A stretch of DNA of 64,000 bases from Dyella sp. EPa41 (GTDB lineage Bacteria > Pseudomonadota > Gammaproteobacteria > Xanthomonadales > Rhodanobacteraceae): NCBI RefSeq assembly GCF_016586165.1, contig NZ_BCPR01000011.1:21291-85290 (forward strand), read 5' to 3'. The position numbers were made by a program, and so were the translations under genes. Each line of letters starts with the position of its first letter. The first letter of the stretch is position 1. Below are positions 9,478-18,308 of the stretch, one piece after another. The notes under the pieces were generated by a model. The model was not told where the DNA came from. It saw nothing but the letters and a program-made list of their open reading frames with translations, and did not search any database.

Positions 9478-10608
9478 ATGTTCGATTACGAAACCTTGCG
9501 GGTGATCTGGTGGGCGCTGCTCGGCACGCTGCTGATCGGCTTCGCCGTCATGGACGGCTTCGACTTCGGCATTGCCGCCCTGTTGCGGGTGCTGGCACGC
9601 ACCGACGATGAACGCCTGGTGCTGCTGGAGACCATCGAGCCCACCTGGGAGGGCAACCAGGTGTGGTTCGTCCTCGGTGGTGGCGCGGCGTTCGCCGCCT
9701 GGCCGCAGCTTTACGCCGTCTCGTTCTCAGGCATGTACCTGGCGATCTTCGTCGTGCTGCTCGCCTTCATCATGCGGCCGGTGGGCTTCAACTTTCGCGG
9801 CAAGGTCCACGACGCGCGCTGGCGCAACCTGTGGGACTGGGTGCTCGCGGCATCGGGCGTCGTGGTGATGCTGGTGTCGGGCGTGGCCTTCGGCAACCTC
9901 TTCCTCGGCGTGCCGTTCCAGTTCGACGACAACCTGCGCATGACCTGGCAGGGCGGCTTCTTCGACCTGCTGCATCCGTTCGCCCTGGTCGCCGGCCTCG
10001 TCTCGCTCACCATGCTGCTGACGCATGGCGCCTGCTGGGCCGCGTACAAGGCCGACCACGTCGTCGCCGATCGCGCGGTGCGCATCGCACGCTGGACCAC
10101 GCTCGCCTACGTGGTGTTCTACGTGCTCGCCGGCATCTGGCTGGCCTACGGCGTGGCGGGCTACGCCATCGTTGGCCCCGCGGTGACCGATGGCGTGTCC
10201 AATCCGTTGCACAAGGAAGTCGTCCACGGCAGCAGCTGGTTCGCCAGCTATATGCGTTATCCGTGGTTCTGGGTGGCGCCGGTGCTTGGCGTAGCGGGTG
10301 CCCTGGGCGTGCAGGTGAGCGTCGGCAAGAAGCAGCTCGGCTGCTTCATCGCGAGCACTGTGATGGTCGCCGGCACGATCCTTTCCGCCGGTTTTGCCCT
10401 GTTTCCCTTCCTGCTGCCGTCCAGCCTCGACCCGCGCTCCAGCCTCACCGTGTGGGACGCCTCCTCCAGCAAGGGCACGTTGGGGCTGATGCTGGCGATG
10501 ACGCTGATCTTCCTGCCGCTGGTCATCATCTACACCAGCTGGGTATACCGCGTGCTGCGCGGCCGCGTCACGCTGGAACACGTGCGCCAGTCCGGCCACA
10601 CCTACTGA
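9478..10608 (+). CDS. cydB: Cytochrome bd ubiquinol oxidase subunit II
   Basis: Membrane partner of CydA, 376 residues with about nine hydrophobic helices. The N-terminus (residues 1-40, ending VMDGFDFGIAALL) and ETIEPTWEGNQVW near 58-70 are typical CydB signatures. AAGGAG precedes ATG 9478 by 6 bp. Lies between cydA and cydX in the same operon. Confidence 0.95.
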   Translation: MFDYETLRVIWWALLGTLLIGFAVMDGFDFGIAALLRVLARTDDERLVLLETIEPTWEGNQVWFVLGGGAAFAAWPQLYAVSFSGMYLAIFVVLLAFIMRPVGFNFRGKVHDARWRNLWDWVLAASGVVVMLVSGVAFGNLFLGVPFQFDDNLRMTWQGGFFDLLHPFALVAGLVSLTMLLTHGACWAAYKADHVVADRAVRIARWTTLAYVVFYVLAGIWLAYGVAGYAIVGPAVTDGVSNPLHKEVVHGSSWFASYMRYPWFWVAPVLGVAGALGVQVSVGKKQLGCFIASTVMVAGTILSAGFALFPFLLPSSLDPRSSLTVWDASSSKGTLGLMLAMTLIFLPLVIIYTSWVYRVLRGRVTLEHVRQSGHTY

Positions 10609-10623
10609 GAGAGGAACGCAGCC

Positions 10624-10749
10624 ATGTGGTATTTCTCCTGGATCCTCGGCCTCGGCCTGGCCTGCGCGTTCGGCATCCTCAACGCGATGTGGTACGAGGT
10701 GCACGCGACCGATGAAGCGCACGAGCGCAAGGAGCCGCGCGATCGTTGA
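10624..10749 (+). CDS. cydX: Cytochrome bd oxidase accessory subunit CydX
   Basis: A 41-residue single-helix protein beginning MWYFSWILGLGLACAFGI, the hallmark of the CydX/YbgT family that stabilises the haems of CydAB. Start 15 bp after cydB, preceded by GAGAGGA. The charged C-terminus after the helix is as usual in the family. Confidence 0.93.
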   Translation: MWYFSWILGLGLACAFGILNAMWYEVHATDEAHERKEPRDR

Positions 10750-10760
10750 AGCAAACTCCC

Positions 10761-10843
10761 TGTAGGAGCGCACCCAGTGCGCGATAAGCCAACGGAGCGG
10801 TGAAGCCGTCAGGTCGCGGTCGCGCACTGGGTGCGCTCCTACA
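10761..10843. repeat. Inverted pair of the 24-bp REP-like motif between convergent genes
   Basis: Arms at 10761-10784 and 10820-10843 are perfect 24-bp complements (left arm begins TGTAGGAGCGCACCCAGTGC) with a 35-bp spacer. It sits between the ends of cydX (+) and pepP (-), where it can form a long hairpin and serve as a bidirectional transcription barrier or REP doublet. Single copies occur at 5978-6001, 39297-39320 and, with one mismatch, 39873-39896. Confidence 0.85.
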
Positions 10844-10855
10844 AGGGAAACGATC

Positions 10856-12166
10856 TCAACGAGAGGCCAGCACGGCCTCGATCTCCTCGGCATCCTTGGG
10901 CACGCCACTGGTCAACACGTCATGGCCATCGCGGGTGACCGCCACGTCGTCCTCGATGCGGATGCCGATGCCGCGCCAACGCTCCGCCACGCTGAAATCG
11001 CCCGGCGGCACGTAGATGCCCGGCTCCACCGTCACCACCATGCCGGGTTCGAGCATGCGCGGCTCGCCATCCACGCGGTAGTCGCCCACGTCGTGCACGT
11101 CCAGGCCCAGCCAGTGACCGGTCTTTGCCGGGAAGAAACGCTTGTAGCTGCCTTCGGCGATCGCATCATCCGCGCTGCCCTGGATCAGGCCCAGCGCGCA
11201 CAGGCCTTCGGCAATCACCCGCACCGCCGCCTCATGCGCGGCGCTGAACGCGCGCCCGGGCATCACCTCGTCGATGGCCGCCAGCTGCGCGGCATGCACC
11301 ACTTCGTACAGCGCGCGCTGCTCCCTGCTGTAGCGACCGCTGACCGGGAACGTGCGCGTGATGTCGGACGCATAGCAGTCCATTTCCGCGCCCGCATCGA
11401 CCAGCAGCAGGTCGCCGTCGCGCAGCACGGCGCGATTGGCGGTGTAGTGCATCACGCAGGCGTTGTGTCCGCCGGCCACGATCGGCGGGAACGCCGGCAC
11501 CGCGCCGCGACTGCGCATCACGCGCAGGATCTCCGCTTCCACTTCGTATTCGTGGCGCCCGGCCACGGCCGCCTGCATGGCGGCCAGGTGCGCTTCGGCC
11601 GCGATGGATGCGGACGTCTTCATCAGCTTCAGCTCACCACGCGACTTGTACAGGCGCAGGTCGTGCAGCAGGTGCCCGAGCGCGACGAATTCCTTGGGCA
11701 CCACGCCGCCACCGCGCAACTGGCGCAGGCGGCGCATCCAGCCAAGCAGGCGTGCATCGAACTCGGGTTCGCTGCCGAAATGGCAGTAGACGCGCGCCCG
11801 GCCTTCGATCATGCCGGGCAGGATGTCGTCGATGTCGTCGATCGGGAACGCATCGTCCATGGCGTGTTCGCTCACGGCGCGATCGGTACCGATCGTCTCG
11901 CCGTGCCAGCGCTCGTGTTCCTCGTCGCGCTCGCGGCAGAACAGCACGGCCTCGCCATGCTTGCGTCCCGGCAACAGGGCCAGCACGGCTTCCGGCTCGG
12001 GAAAGCCCGAGAGGTAGTGCAGGTCCGAATCCTGGCGGTAGGGCCAGTTCGCGTCCGCATTGCGCACGCGCTCCGGCGCGGCCGCGATGAGCAGCACGGC
12101 GTCCTCGCCGGCCATGCGCATCAGCTGGCGGCGGCGACGCGCGTATTCCTCGGGCGAAATGCTCAA
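10856..12166 (-). CDS. pepP: Xaa-Pro aminopeptidase
   Basis: Cytoplasmic M24B peptidase that removes N-terminal residues before Pro. With the TTG start at 12166 the product is 436 residues and begins (M)SISPEEYARRRR, which aligns with the E. coli PepP N-terminus; this TTG overlaps the ygfB stop. An upstream ATG at 12205 would add 13 residues. Metal ligands are visible in LLLVDAG, YASDITRTFP, GHWLG, TVEPG and RIEDDV. The His four residues before the metal-binding His (E. coli H350, in MHGLSH) is Ala here (PAKTGH). Follows ygfB in the conserved ygfB-pepP order. Confidence 0.92.
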   Translation of the reverse strand: MSISPEEYARRRRQLMRMAGEDAVLLIAAAPERVRNADANWPYRQDSDLHYLSGFPEPEAVLALLPGRKHGEAVLFCRERDEEHERWHGETIGTDRAVSEHAMDDAFPIDDIDDILPGMIEGRARVYCHFGSEPEFDARLLGWMRRLRQLRGGGVVPKEFVALGHLLHDLRLYKSRGELKLMKTSASIAAEAHLAAMQAAVAGRHEYEVEAEILRVMRSRGAVPAFPPIVAGGHNACVMHYTANRAVLRDGDLLLVDAGAEMDCYASDITRTFPVSGRYSREQRALYEVVHAAQLAAIDEVMPGRAFSAAHEAAVRVIAEGLCALGLIQGSADDAIAEGSYKRFFPAKTGHWLGLDVHDVGDYRVDGEPRMLEPGMVVTVEPGIYVPPGDFSVAERWRGIGIRIEDDVAVTRDGHDVLTSGVPKDAEEIEAVLASR

Positions 12167-12729
12167 TGCAGGGTGTCGTTCTGGCTGGCGGGGCGCTTTG
12201 CGCATTCGGCGAACAACAGCATGGCGCCCATGCGCACGAATTCATGCACCTCAATCAGTGCATCCTCGTCCTCGCCCTCGTCACCGAAGTCGAACGAGGA
12301 AGCGGCGATGGTGCCCAGGTCACGAAGGATCTCCTGCGCCTCCTCGGACAGCTTGCCGTGGGTTTCGGCGCCGGCGAGGCCGAAGCCGCCGAGGAAACCG
12401 CGGCACCAATCCACCAGCGCCTCGGCCCGCTCGGGTAGCGGGCGATCGTCGGCGGGCAGCAAGGGTTCGAAGCCAAGCTCGGGGTCGGCCAGTTCGGCCT
12501 CGCTCTGGCTGACGAGGCGCTCGAGCAGGGCCTGGTCGCGGCCGGCCGGCGTCACTTCCGTGTCCATATGGAGCGCCTCGATCAGCGACTGCTTGCCGAC
12601 ACGGGCGCCGCCCGACAGGAATCCGCACAGGGAACCGTGCAGTTCGCTGGCGGGGACGGCCAGCTTGAGATGGACCACGGTGTCGTCCAGTTCGTCGTAG
12701 CCAATGAGCTCATCGGGGGCCATGGCCAT
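12163..12729 (-). CDS. ygfB: UPF0149 family protein YgfB
   Basis: A 188-residue acidic, all-helical protein. The motif ELHGSLCGFLSGG near residue 28 and WCRGFLGGFGLAG near 107 mark the YgfB/YecA-like family; a Glu/Asp-rich stretch lies near 150. The function is not firmly established for all members; in Pseudomonas YgfB acts as a regulatory protein. Overlaps pepP at its 3' end and is divergent from the zapA operon. Confidence 0.9.
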   Translation of the reverse strand: MAMAPDELIGYDELDDTVVHLKLAVPASELHGSLCGFLSGGARVGKQSLIEALHMDTEVTPAGRDQALLERLVSQSEAELADPELGFEPLLPADDRPLPERAEALVDWCRGFLGGFGLAGAETHGKLSEEAQEILRDLGTIAASSFDFGDEGEDEDALIEVHEFVRMGAMLLFAECAKRPASQNDTLH

Positions 12730-12824
12730 ACTCCATTCAGGGCAAGCGGCCAGTTTAATGCACCACCCCCGGAACGTGGCGGAGCCTGCTGTTTTGTCCG
12801 GACGGCCTGCTATAGTTCCGGGCC

Positions 12825-13064
12825 ATGAGCGCGCCCGAATCCGTCAAGCCAGATCCCGTCAAGCGAGAGCTAGCTGCCCTCGGCGAACAGGTCGATCGCC
12901 TGCTCGACACCGTGCGTCGTCTCAACGAGGAAAACCGCAGCCTGCGACACAGCCAGGAACAACTGGCGAGTGAGCGCGCGGGCCTGATGGCGCGCAACGA
13001 ACAGGCGCGCAGCCGCGTCGAGGCGATGATCCAGCGACTGAAGGCGCTCGAAAACAATGGCTGA
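12825..13064 (+). CDS. Coiled-coil protein of the TIGR02449 family
   Basis: A 79-residue almost entirely helical protein with heptad patterning from residue 15 to 75 (LDTVRRLNEENRSLRHSQEQ). Such proteins are encoded directly before zapA in Xanthomonadales and Pseudomonas and are suspected division-associated factors (ZapB-like), but the role is unproven. Its 3' end overlaps zapA by 8 bp. Confidence 0.8.
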   Translation: MSAPESVKPDPVKRELAALGEQVDRLLDTVRRLNEENRSLRHSQEQLASERAGLMARNEQARSRVEAMIQRLKALENNG

Positions 13065-13380
13065 AAGCAGCGTGAGCAACACCGCCAGCGAACCGGTCGC
13101 CCTGCGGCTGGTCGATCGCGAATTCCTCATCGCCTGCGCGCCGGAAGAACGCGAGGGCCTGCTGGAATCGGCCGCCTACCTCGACCGCAAGATGCGCGAA
13201 TTGCGTGCCAACGCCAAGGCTCCCGGCTTCGACCGGCTGGCCGTGCTGGCCGCGATCAGCGTCACGCACGAATTCCTTGCCCTGCGCAAGCAGCACGGCG
13301 GATCCGACCAGGGCGTGGCCGATGGCCTGGCCGCATTGCGACAGAAGCTTGAAGCGGCACTGGACGCCCACATAAAATAG
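13057..13380 (+). CDS. zapA: Cell division protein ZapA
   Basis: A 107-residue FtsZ-ring-associated protein that bundles FtsZ filaments. The N-terminal beta segment VALRLVDREFLIACAPEER and the central AAYLDRKMRELR match ZapA, followed by a C-terminal coiled coil. Translationally coupled to the preceding coiled-coil gene, and followed by 6S RNA and fau, the conserved gammaproteobacterial order. Confidence 0.9.
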   Translation: MAESSVSNTASEPVALRLVDREFLIACAPEEREGLLESAAYLDRKMRELRANAKAPGFDRLAVLAAISVTHEFLALRKQHGGSDQGVADGLAALRQKLEAALDAHIK

Positions 13381-13387
13381 CCACGGC

Positions 13388-13570
13388 GTTTTCTGCGGTG
13401 TGCGCCAGCACACTCTTACATTTGCCTTGTTCCTAAATACGGCCCCGGGTCGGCTTTTCATCGGTCGTTGTGCATGTCCGCCGCGTGCGGAAAGCCTTGA
13501 GACCATGTCGCCCTCCCACCTGATCCATCGTGGATCAAGGTCGTTCGGTGGGCAGCGGCATCGCGGTTAA
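13388..13570 (+). ncRNA. ssrS: 6S RNA
   Basis: Lies between zapA and fau, the standard location. Sequence blocks match the 6S core: GCGTGCGGAAAGCCTTGAGA corresponds to the E. coli CGTCCGAGAAGCCTTAAAAC region, followed by the CACCTGATCC..GGATCAAGG stem and GGGCAGCGGCATCGCGG near the 3' end. The 5' CTGCGGTGT at 13393 pairs with GCATCGCGG at 13558-13566 to close the molecule. 6S RNA mimics an open promoter and sequesters sigma-70 RNA polymerase in stationary phase. Ends are estimated from the closing stem. Confidence 0.85.
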
Positions 13571-13656
13571 CGCCACCTCATTCCCCTCGCATGGCGCCCA
13601 TGGCGCCGTGCGTTCAGGGCGCCGTCCGCGGGCCCGCACTGGCAGGAGACGCGAAC

Positions 13657-14277
13657 GTGGACGCCAACGCCCAGCGACGCGAACTACGCCGGCAACTGGC
13701 CGAACAACGCCGCGCACTGACGCCGCCGCAGCGCATCGCCGCTGCGCAGGGCCTGCGCCGTAGCCTGGAGCAGTTGCCTGAATACCTCACCGACGCCCGC
13801 GTGGCCGGCTATTGGGCCTGCGACGGCGAATTGCCTCTGAACCTCGTGATACCGCCGCTGGCCGCGCGCGGCCAGCAGTTCCTGCTGCCGGTGATCGGCT
13901 CCGGCCGCCAGCTGCGCTTTGCCCCCTGGCAGTCCGGCGAGGACGTCCAGCCCAACCGGCACGGCATTCCTGAACCGGTATCGCCCCGTGAACTGCTGGA
14001 GCCGTTCCAGCTGGACCTGGTGCTGGTTCCCTTGCTGGCCTTCGACCGTCGCGGCCACCGCCTGGGCACGGGCGGTGGCTATTACGACCGCGCCTTCGCC
14101 TTCCTCAACGAGCAGGTCCGCCCGACCGAGCCGCTGCTGGTCGGCGTTGCCTATGCGTTCCAGGAGCTGCCGGACATCGACGAAGAACCCTGGGACGTGC
14201 CGCTGGATTTCATCGCCACCGACCACGAACTGATCGACTGCCACGCCACCGGCGAGGATGGAGAAGCCCACGCATGA
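13657..14277 (+). CDS. fau: 5-formyltetrahydrofolate cyclo-ligase
   Basis: Converts 5-formyl-THF plus ATP to 5,10-methenyl-THF in one-carbon metabolism. 206 residues from GTG 13657, preceded by AGGAG at 8 bp; the frame is open further upstream but runs into the 6S RNA gene. Family motifs: N-terminal RRELRRQLAEQRRAL, and the nucleotide-binding LGTGGGYYDR near residue 145. Downstream of 6S RNA as in most gammaproteobacteria. The stop overlaps the next gene by ATGA. Confidence 0.92.
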   Translation: MDANAQRRELRRQLAEQRRALTPPQRIAAAQGLRRSLEQLPEYLTDARVAGYWACDGELPLNLVIPPLAARGQQFLLPVIGSGRQLRFAPWQSGEDVQPNRHGIPEPVSPRELLEPFQLDLVLVPLLAFDRRGHRLGTGGGYYDRAFAFLNEQVRPTEPLLVGVAYAFQELPDIDEEPWDVPLDFIATDHELIDCHATGEDGEAHA

Positions 14278-14741
14278 CCAAGCGCGCCACCCATTACTGG
14301 TTGATGAAGTCGGAGCCGGACGCGTTCTCCATCGACGACCTCAAGCGCAAGGGCCAGGAGGCCTGGGACGGCGTGCGCAACTACCAGGCGCGCAATTTCA
14401 TGCGCGACGGCATGCGCATCGGCGACAAGGTGTTCTTCTATCACTCCAATTGCGACGAACCCGGCATCGTGGGCGTCGCCGAAGTGGCTACCGACGCTTA
14501 CCCGGACCCCTCCCAGTTCGATCCCAAGAGCAAGTACTTCGATGCCTCCGCGTCGCGCGACAACCCGCGCTGGATGCTGGTGGAGGTGAAGTTCGTGAAG
14601 AAGCTCAAGCGCACCATCACGCTGAAGGAACTTCAGGCGGATCCGGCGCTGGTCGAGATGCCGCTGGTGCGCAAGGGCAACCGCCTGTCGGTGATGCCCG
14701 TGGGCGCCGCCGAATGGCGGCACGTCCTGGCGATGGAATAA
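14274..14741 (+). CDS. EVE domain protein
   Basis: A 155-residue protein made of one EVE domain (PUA-like fold, expected to bind modified bases in RNA or DNA). Diagnostic parts are [27 protein letters not shown] and the FFYHSN pocket segment, then [14 protein letters not shown] overlap with fau indicates one transcript. The substrate is unknown. Confidence 0.9.
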   Translation: MTKRATHYWLMKSEPDAFSIDDLKRKGQEAWDGVRNYQARNFMRDGMRIGDKVFFYHSNCDEPGIVGVAEVATDAYPDPSQFDPKSKYFDASASRDNPRWMLVEVKFVKKLKRTITLKELQADPALVEMPLVRKGNRLSVMPVGAAEWRHVLAME

Positions 14742-14769
14742 CGCTTACTCCCTTATCGGAACCAGCCCC

Positions 14770-15408
14770 ATGAGCACCAACGAAAAACGCCAGGCCGGCG
14801 AAGCCGCCATCCGCTACGTGGAGGACGGCGCCATCATCGGCGTCGGTACCGGTTCCACCGTCGCCTACTTCATCGACGCGCTGGCCGATCTGAAGGATCG
14901 CATCCAGGGCGCGGTCTCCAGCTCGGAGCAATCCACCGCGCATCTCAAGCGCGTGGGCATTCCGGTGCTCGACCTCAACGCCACCGGCAAGCTCACGCTC
15001 TATGTGGACGGCGCCGACGAGTGCGACTCGCACAAGCGCCTGATCAAGGGCGGCGGCGCGGCGCTCACGCGCGAGAAGATCATCGCCGAAGCCAGCGACC
15101 AGTTCGTCTGCATCATCGATTCCAGCAAGCTGGTGAACCTGCTCGGCAAGTTTCCGCTGCCGATCGAGGTGATCCCGATGGCGCGCAGCCTGGTGGGACG
15201 CGAGATCGTCAAGCGCGGTGGCAACCCGGTGTGGCGCGATGGCGTGGTGACCGACAACGGCAACTGGGTCATCGACGTGCACGGCTGGCAGATCGCCGAT
15301 CCGGTGGGCCTCGAAAACGATCTCAACCAGATCCCCGGCATCGTGACGGTGGGCCTGTTCGCTCGCCGCCCGGCCAACGTGGTGCTGGTGGGCGACAAGG
15401 TGCTTTAA
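14770..15408 (+). CDS. rpiA: Ribose-5-phosphate isomerase A
   Basis: Interconverts ribose-5-P and ribulose-5-P in the pentose phosphate pathway. 212 residues, close to the family norm of about 219. Substrate and catalytic motifs are intact: GTGSTV near 26, DGADECD near 82, [12 protein letters not shown] near 95. Located 28 bp after the EVE gene, likely same operon. Confidence 0.95.
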   Translation: MSTNEKRQAGEAAIRYVEDGAIIGVGTGSTVAYFIDALADLKDRIQGAVSSSEQSTAHLKRVGIPVLDLNATGKLTLYVDGADECDSHKRLIKGGGAALTREKIIAEASDQFVCIIDSSKLVNLLGKFPLPIEVIPMARSLVGREIVKRGGNPVWRDGVVTDNGNWVIDVHGWQIADPVGLENDLNQIPGIVTVGLFARRPANVVLVGDKVL

Positions 15409-15436
15409 GCGCCGGCGTACCGGCACGGCGCCGCCG

Positions 15437-17092
15437 TCACTGCACGTCGTTGCCGTGCTCGAGCGACTCGTAGCTTACGCCCAGGCTGATCCGTGGCGGC
15501 GCCTCGCCCTTGTGCAGCGCCTTCACGTGATCGATCAGCGCCTTGTCGGACAACGTCATGCGATCGAGCATGCGCAGGTGCTGCAACCAGCTTTCGACCA
15601 GCAGCACTTCACGCCAGATTTCCTCGTCGCGCACGTCGCGAAACATTCCCCAGTAGCGCCCGCCGTTGCGCAGCCGCAGGCGTCGCAGCGCGTCGGCGGT
15701 CGCCATGAACTCGGCGGTGCGCTCAAGGGGGATGATGTATTCGATGGACATCACCACGTCGCCGCGTTCGTGGTCGAACGTCAGCTGCGGCGGTGTCGTC
15801 TTGCCTCGCGTGGCCAGGCGAAGACCGCCGGCGTCGGGCTGCGGAAACTGCGAGTGATAGAGCAGGAAGGTGGATATGGCCATCACGATCGCCGCCGTGA
15901 GGATCGCACCTGGCACGCTCATGGTTTCGGCAAGGTGTCCCCACAGGAAGGAACCGATCGCCAGGCCGGCATACAGCGCCGTCTGGTAGAGCGCGAGCGC
16001 ACGGCCCTTCACCCAATCGGGCACCAGGATCTGCACATTGGCGTTGTATTCGGTGAGCGCCGCGATCCAGCACGCGCCTGCCACGCACAGGGCCGGCATC
16101 AGCATGGGCAAGGACTGTGCGTAAGCCAGCGGCACCAGCATCACCGCCAGCGTGCCGGCCGCCGCGCTGATCAACCGGCTGGTGCCCAGCCATCGCCGAA
16201 GTGAAGGCACCAGCACGCTGCCGAGGATCGCACCGACACCCAGCATGCCGAGCATGTATCCATACAGGGCCGCGCTGCCATCGGGAAAGTCGCGCGCCAC
16301 CAGCGGCAGCAACGCCCAGATCACGCTGGCGGTAAAGCCGAACATGAAGGAACGAAGCATGGCCAGGCGCGTCACCGTGGAATTCCAGGTGAACCGCAAG
16401 GCCGCCACCATGCCTTCGCGGATGCCTTCCGGCGGCAGGCTGCGCGCGGGCGTCTCCCGGCGCCAATACCACAGCGCGGCGAGCAGGCCCACGTAGCTCA
16501 GCGTATTGACCAGGAACACCCAGCTAGGCGCCAGCACGCTGAGCATCAGGCCGCCCAACGCGGGGCCGAGCGCCCGCGCGGCGTTGTAGTTGACGCCATT
16601 GAGCAGCACGGCCGAACTCACCATCGGGCGCGGCACCTGCTCGCTCACGGCCGATTGCCACGCCGGCACGGTGATGGCGCTGCCCAACGAAATCCACAGC
16701 ACGGCCAGGATCAGCACCAGCGGATCGAGATAGCCCAGGAAGGCCAGCGCGGTCAGGAAGATCGCGCCCGCCATTTCCACCACCTGCCCCACCAGCATGA
16801 TGATGCGCTTGTCGTAGTTGTCCGCCAGTACGCCGGTGGCGATCGACAGCAGCACCAGCGGCGCGGCTGACGCCACCTGCACCATCGCGACCATGATGGG
16901 GCCGGCATGCGCGGCGGTGATCACCCAGGCCACTGCCACCGACTGGGCCCAGGTGCCAAGATTGCCGACCAGGTTGGCCGTCCAGATACGCCGGAACGCC
17001 GCGACGCCGAGCGGCGCCAGGATGCCGGATTCGCGCGGTGCCGGCTCCGCATGCAGCCGGGCATCCACTTGCGGCGTGGTCGATTGCAGCAT
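15437..17092 (-). CDS. MFS exporter of the MFS_3/EntS-like family
   Basis: A 551-residue inner-membrane protein. About twelve hydrophobic helices occupy residues 25-430. The C-terminal 120 residues (VVMSIEYIIPLERTAEFMAT onward) form a soluble ferredoxin-like domain typical of this family, related to the antibiotic-monooxygenase fold. MFS_3 proteins include EntS, the enterobactin exporter, but no siderophore genes are nearby, so the substrate is unknown. Convergent with rpiA. Confidence 0.82.
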   Translation of the reverse strand: MLQSTTPQVDARLHAEPAPRESGILAPLGVAAFRRIWTANLVGNLGTWAQSVAVAWVITAAHAGPIMVAMVQVASAAPLVLLSIATGVLADNYDKRIIMLVGQVVEMAGAIFLTALAFLGYLDPLVLILAVLWISLGSAITVPAWQSAVSEQVPRPMVSSAVLLNGVNYNAARALGPALGGLMLSVLAPSWVFLVNTLSYVGLLAALWYWRRETPARSLPPEGIREGMVAALRFTWNSTVTRLAMLRSFMFGFTASVIWALLPLVARDFPDGSAALYGYMLGMLGVGAILGSVLVPSLRRWLGTSRLISAAAGTLAVMLVPLAYAQSLPMLMPALCVAGACWIAALTEYNANVQILVPDWVKGRALALYQTALYAGLAIGSFLWGHLAETMSVPGAILTAAIVMAISTFLLYHSQFPQPDAGGLRLATRGKTTPPQLTFDHERGDVVMSIEYIIPLERTAEFMATADALRRLRLRNGGRYWGMFRDVRDEEIWREVLLVESWLQHLRMLDRMTLSDKALIDHVKALHKGEAPPRISLGVSYESLEHGNDVQ

Positions 17093-17359
17093 GCTGGCGA
17101 CTGGCTGGCCCGTGGGTCGGCCAAGATTCGGTGTTCACCCGTCCTCGGTGCGTGAACGCGTAGATCCCCTGCCCCGGCCCATCTTGTGACGTAGCACACA
17201 CCGGTTTAGGCTGCCCCCGGGGAGCCAGGAACCGTGCCTTGGATCACCGGCCGCGCGCCGTACGCGCGGTCGGCGCCGATCGATGGCACCTCGCCCCATG
17301 ACATCGGGTCTGCCCGCGCATGCACGGGTGGATTGATCAACCGCGAAGAGGAAAGGGAT

Positions 17360-18205
17360 ATGTCCGACGGCGAGAAAATATGGGTGGCACAGAACGGCGA
17401 GCGCAGCGGACCGTTTCCCGAGGGCGACGTTCGCCAGTGGCTGACGGAGGGCCGCTACGACGCACAGACGCTGGCCTGGCGCAAGGGCATGGCGGAATGG
17501 GCGCCGCTGTTCTCGCTGTTTTCCGAACGCCCCGCGGCCGCCACGCCGCCATCGCCCCCACCGGCTGCCGTGTTCGAAGCGATGGATCGTCCAGGGTTCA
17601 CCCACGTGCTGGATGAGCCCACCTCCGCCTATCGTCCGCCCGCCGAGGCACCGGACGCGGACCTGCCGCCAGCACCTTCCATGCATTGGGGGCTGGTGCT
17701 GCTGCTGGGCATCGTCACCATGGGCATCTTCACCCTGGTCTGGCCTTTCATCCAGGCCAACTGGGTGCGCAAGATCGACAGCGAGAGCAAGGCGACGCTC
17801 TGGCTGGGTATCGGCGTCGGTTGCCTGGTGGTCGGTGAAGGGATGTCGGTCGGCAACCCGGGGTCGGCCCTCGGCGGCCTGCTTGTCCTGGCCTACGTCG
17901 TGCTCTTCATCGTGGCCTACTTCGCGATGGCCGGTTCGATCCGTCGCAAGCTCGCGGACCATGGCCTGCCCGTGGAGATCGGCGGCGTCACGCTGTTCTT
18001 CTTCAATACCCTCTACCTGCAGGGCCAACTCCGCTGGATCTCGCGCTGGCAGCAAACCGGCACGAGCCATCCCAAGGCGCCCAAGGGCGTATTCTGGTTG
18101 CTGTGGTTGCCGATCGTCCTGCTGGCGATACTCGCGGCCATCGCCATTCCTTCCTACCAGAATTACGTACATCGCGTGCAGGCGATGCAGCAGCCAAGCG
18201 AATAA
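17360..18205 (+). CDS. GYF_2-domain membrane protein with pilin-like C-terminus
   Basis: 281 residues starting at ATG 17360 behind GAAAGGG. Residues 5-55 form a GYF_2 (DUF4339) domain with the GPF and WxxGMAEW motifs. A proline-rich linker follows to about 105, then three or four transmembrane helices (about 110-135, 150-190, 243-265). The last helix runs into AILAAIAIPSYQNYVHR, which closely resembles the N-terminal helix of type IV pilins although here it is at the C-terminus and has no prepilin cleavage site. Function unknown; GYF_2 domains usually mediate protein contacts. Confidence 0.75.
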   Translation: MSDGEKIWVAQNGERSGPFPEGDVRQWLTEGRYDAQTLAWRKGMAEWAPLFSLFSERPAAATPPSPPPAAVFEAMDRPGFTHVLDEPTSAYRPPAEAPDADLPPAPSMHWGLVLLLGIVTMGIFTLVWPFIQANWVRKIDSESKATLWLGIGVGCLVVGEGMSVGNPGSALGGLLVLAYVVLFIVAYFAMAGSIRRKLADHGLPVEIGGVTLFFFNTLYLQGQLRWISRWQQTGTSHPKAPKGVFWLLWLPIVLLAILAAIAIPSYQNYVHRVQAMQQPSE

Positions 18206-18225
18206 GCCGGCCACCGCGTAACGAC

Positions 18226-18257
18226 GAAGCCCGCCGCGATGGCGGGCTTCTCTTTTG
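18226..18257 (+). terminator. Rho-independent terminator of the GYF_2 gene
   Basis: Stem GAAGCCCGCC / GGCGGGCTTC with a short loop followed by TCTTTT, 20 bp after the stop codon. It also lies beyond the end of the convergent gene and may act on both strands. Confidence 0.8.
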
Positions 18258-18308
18258 CGGCCGCGCGGCTACCGCTTTCGCCGCATGCCGCGGCCCAATG
18301 GGAGCGCT

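Noticed and set aside
10922..12700. 592-codon open frame antisense to pepP and ygfB
   Set aside because: Spans two well-supported genes and has shadow-like composition.
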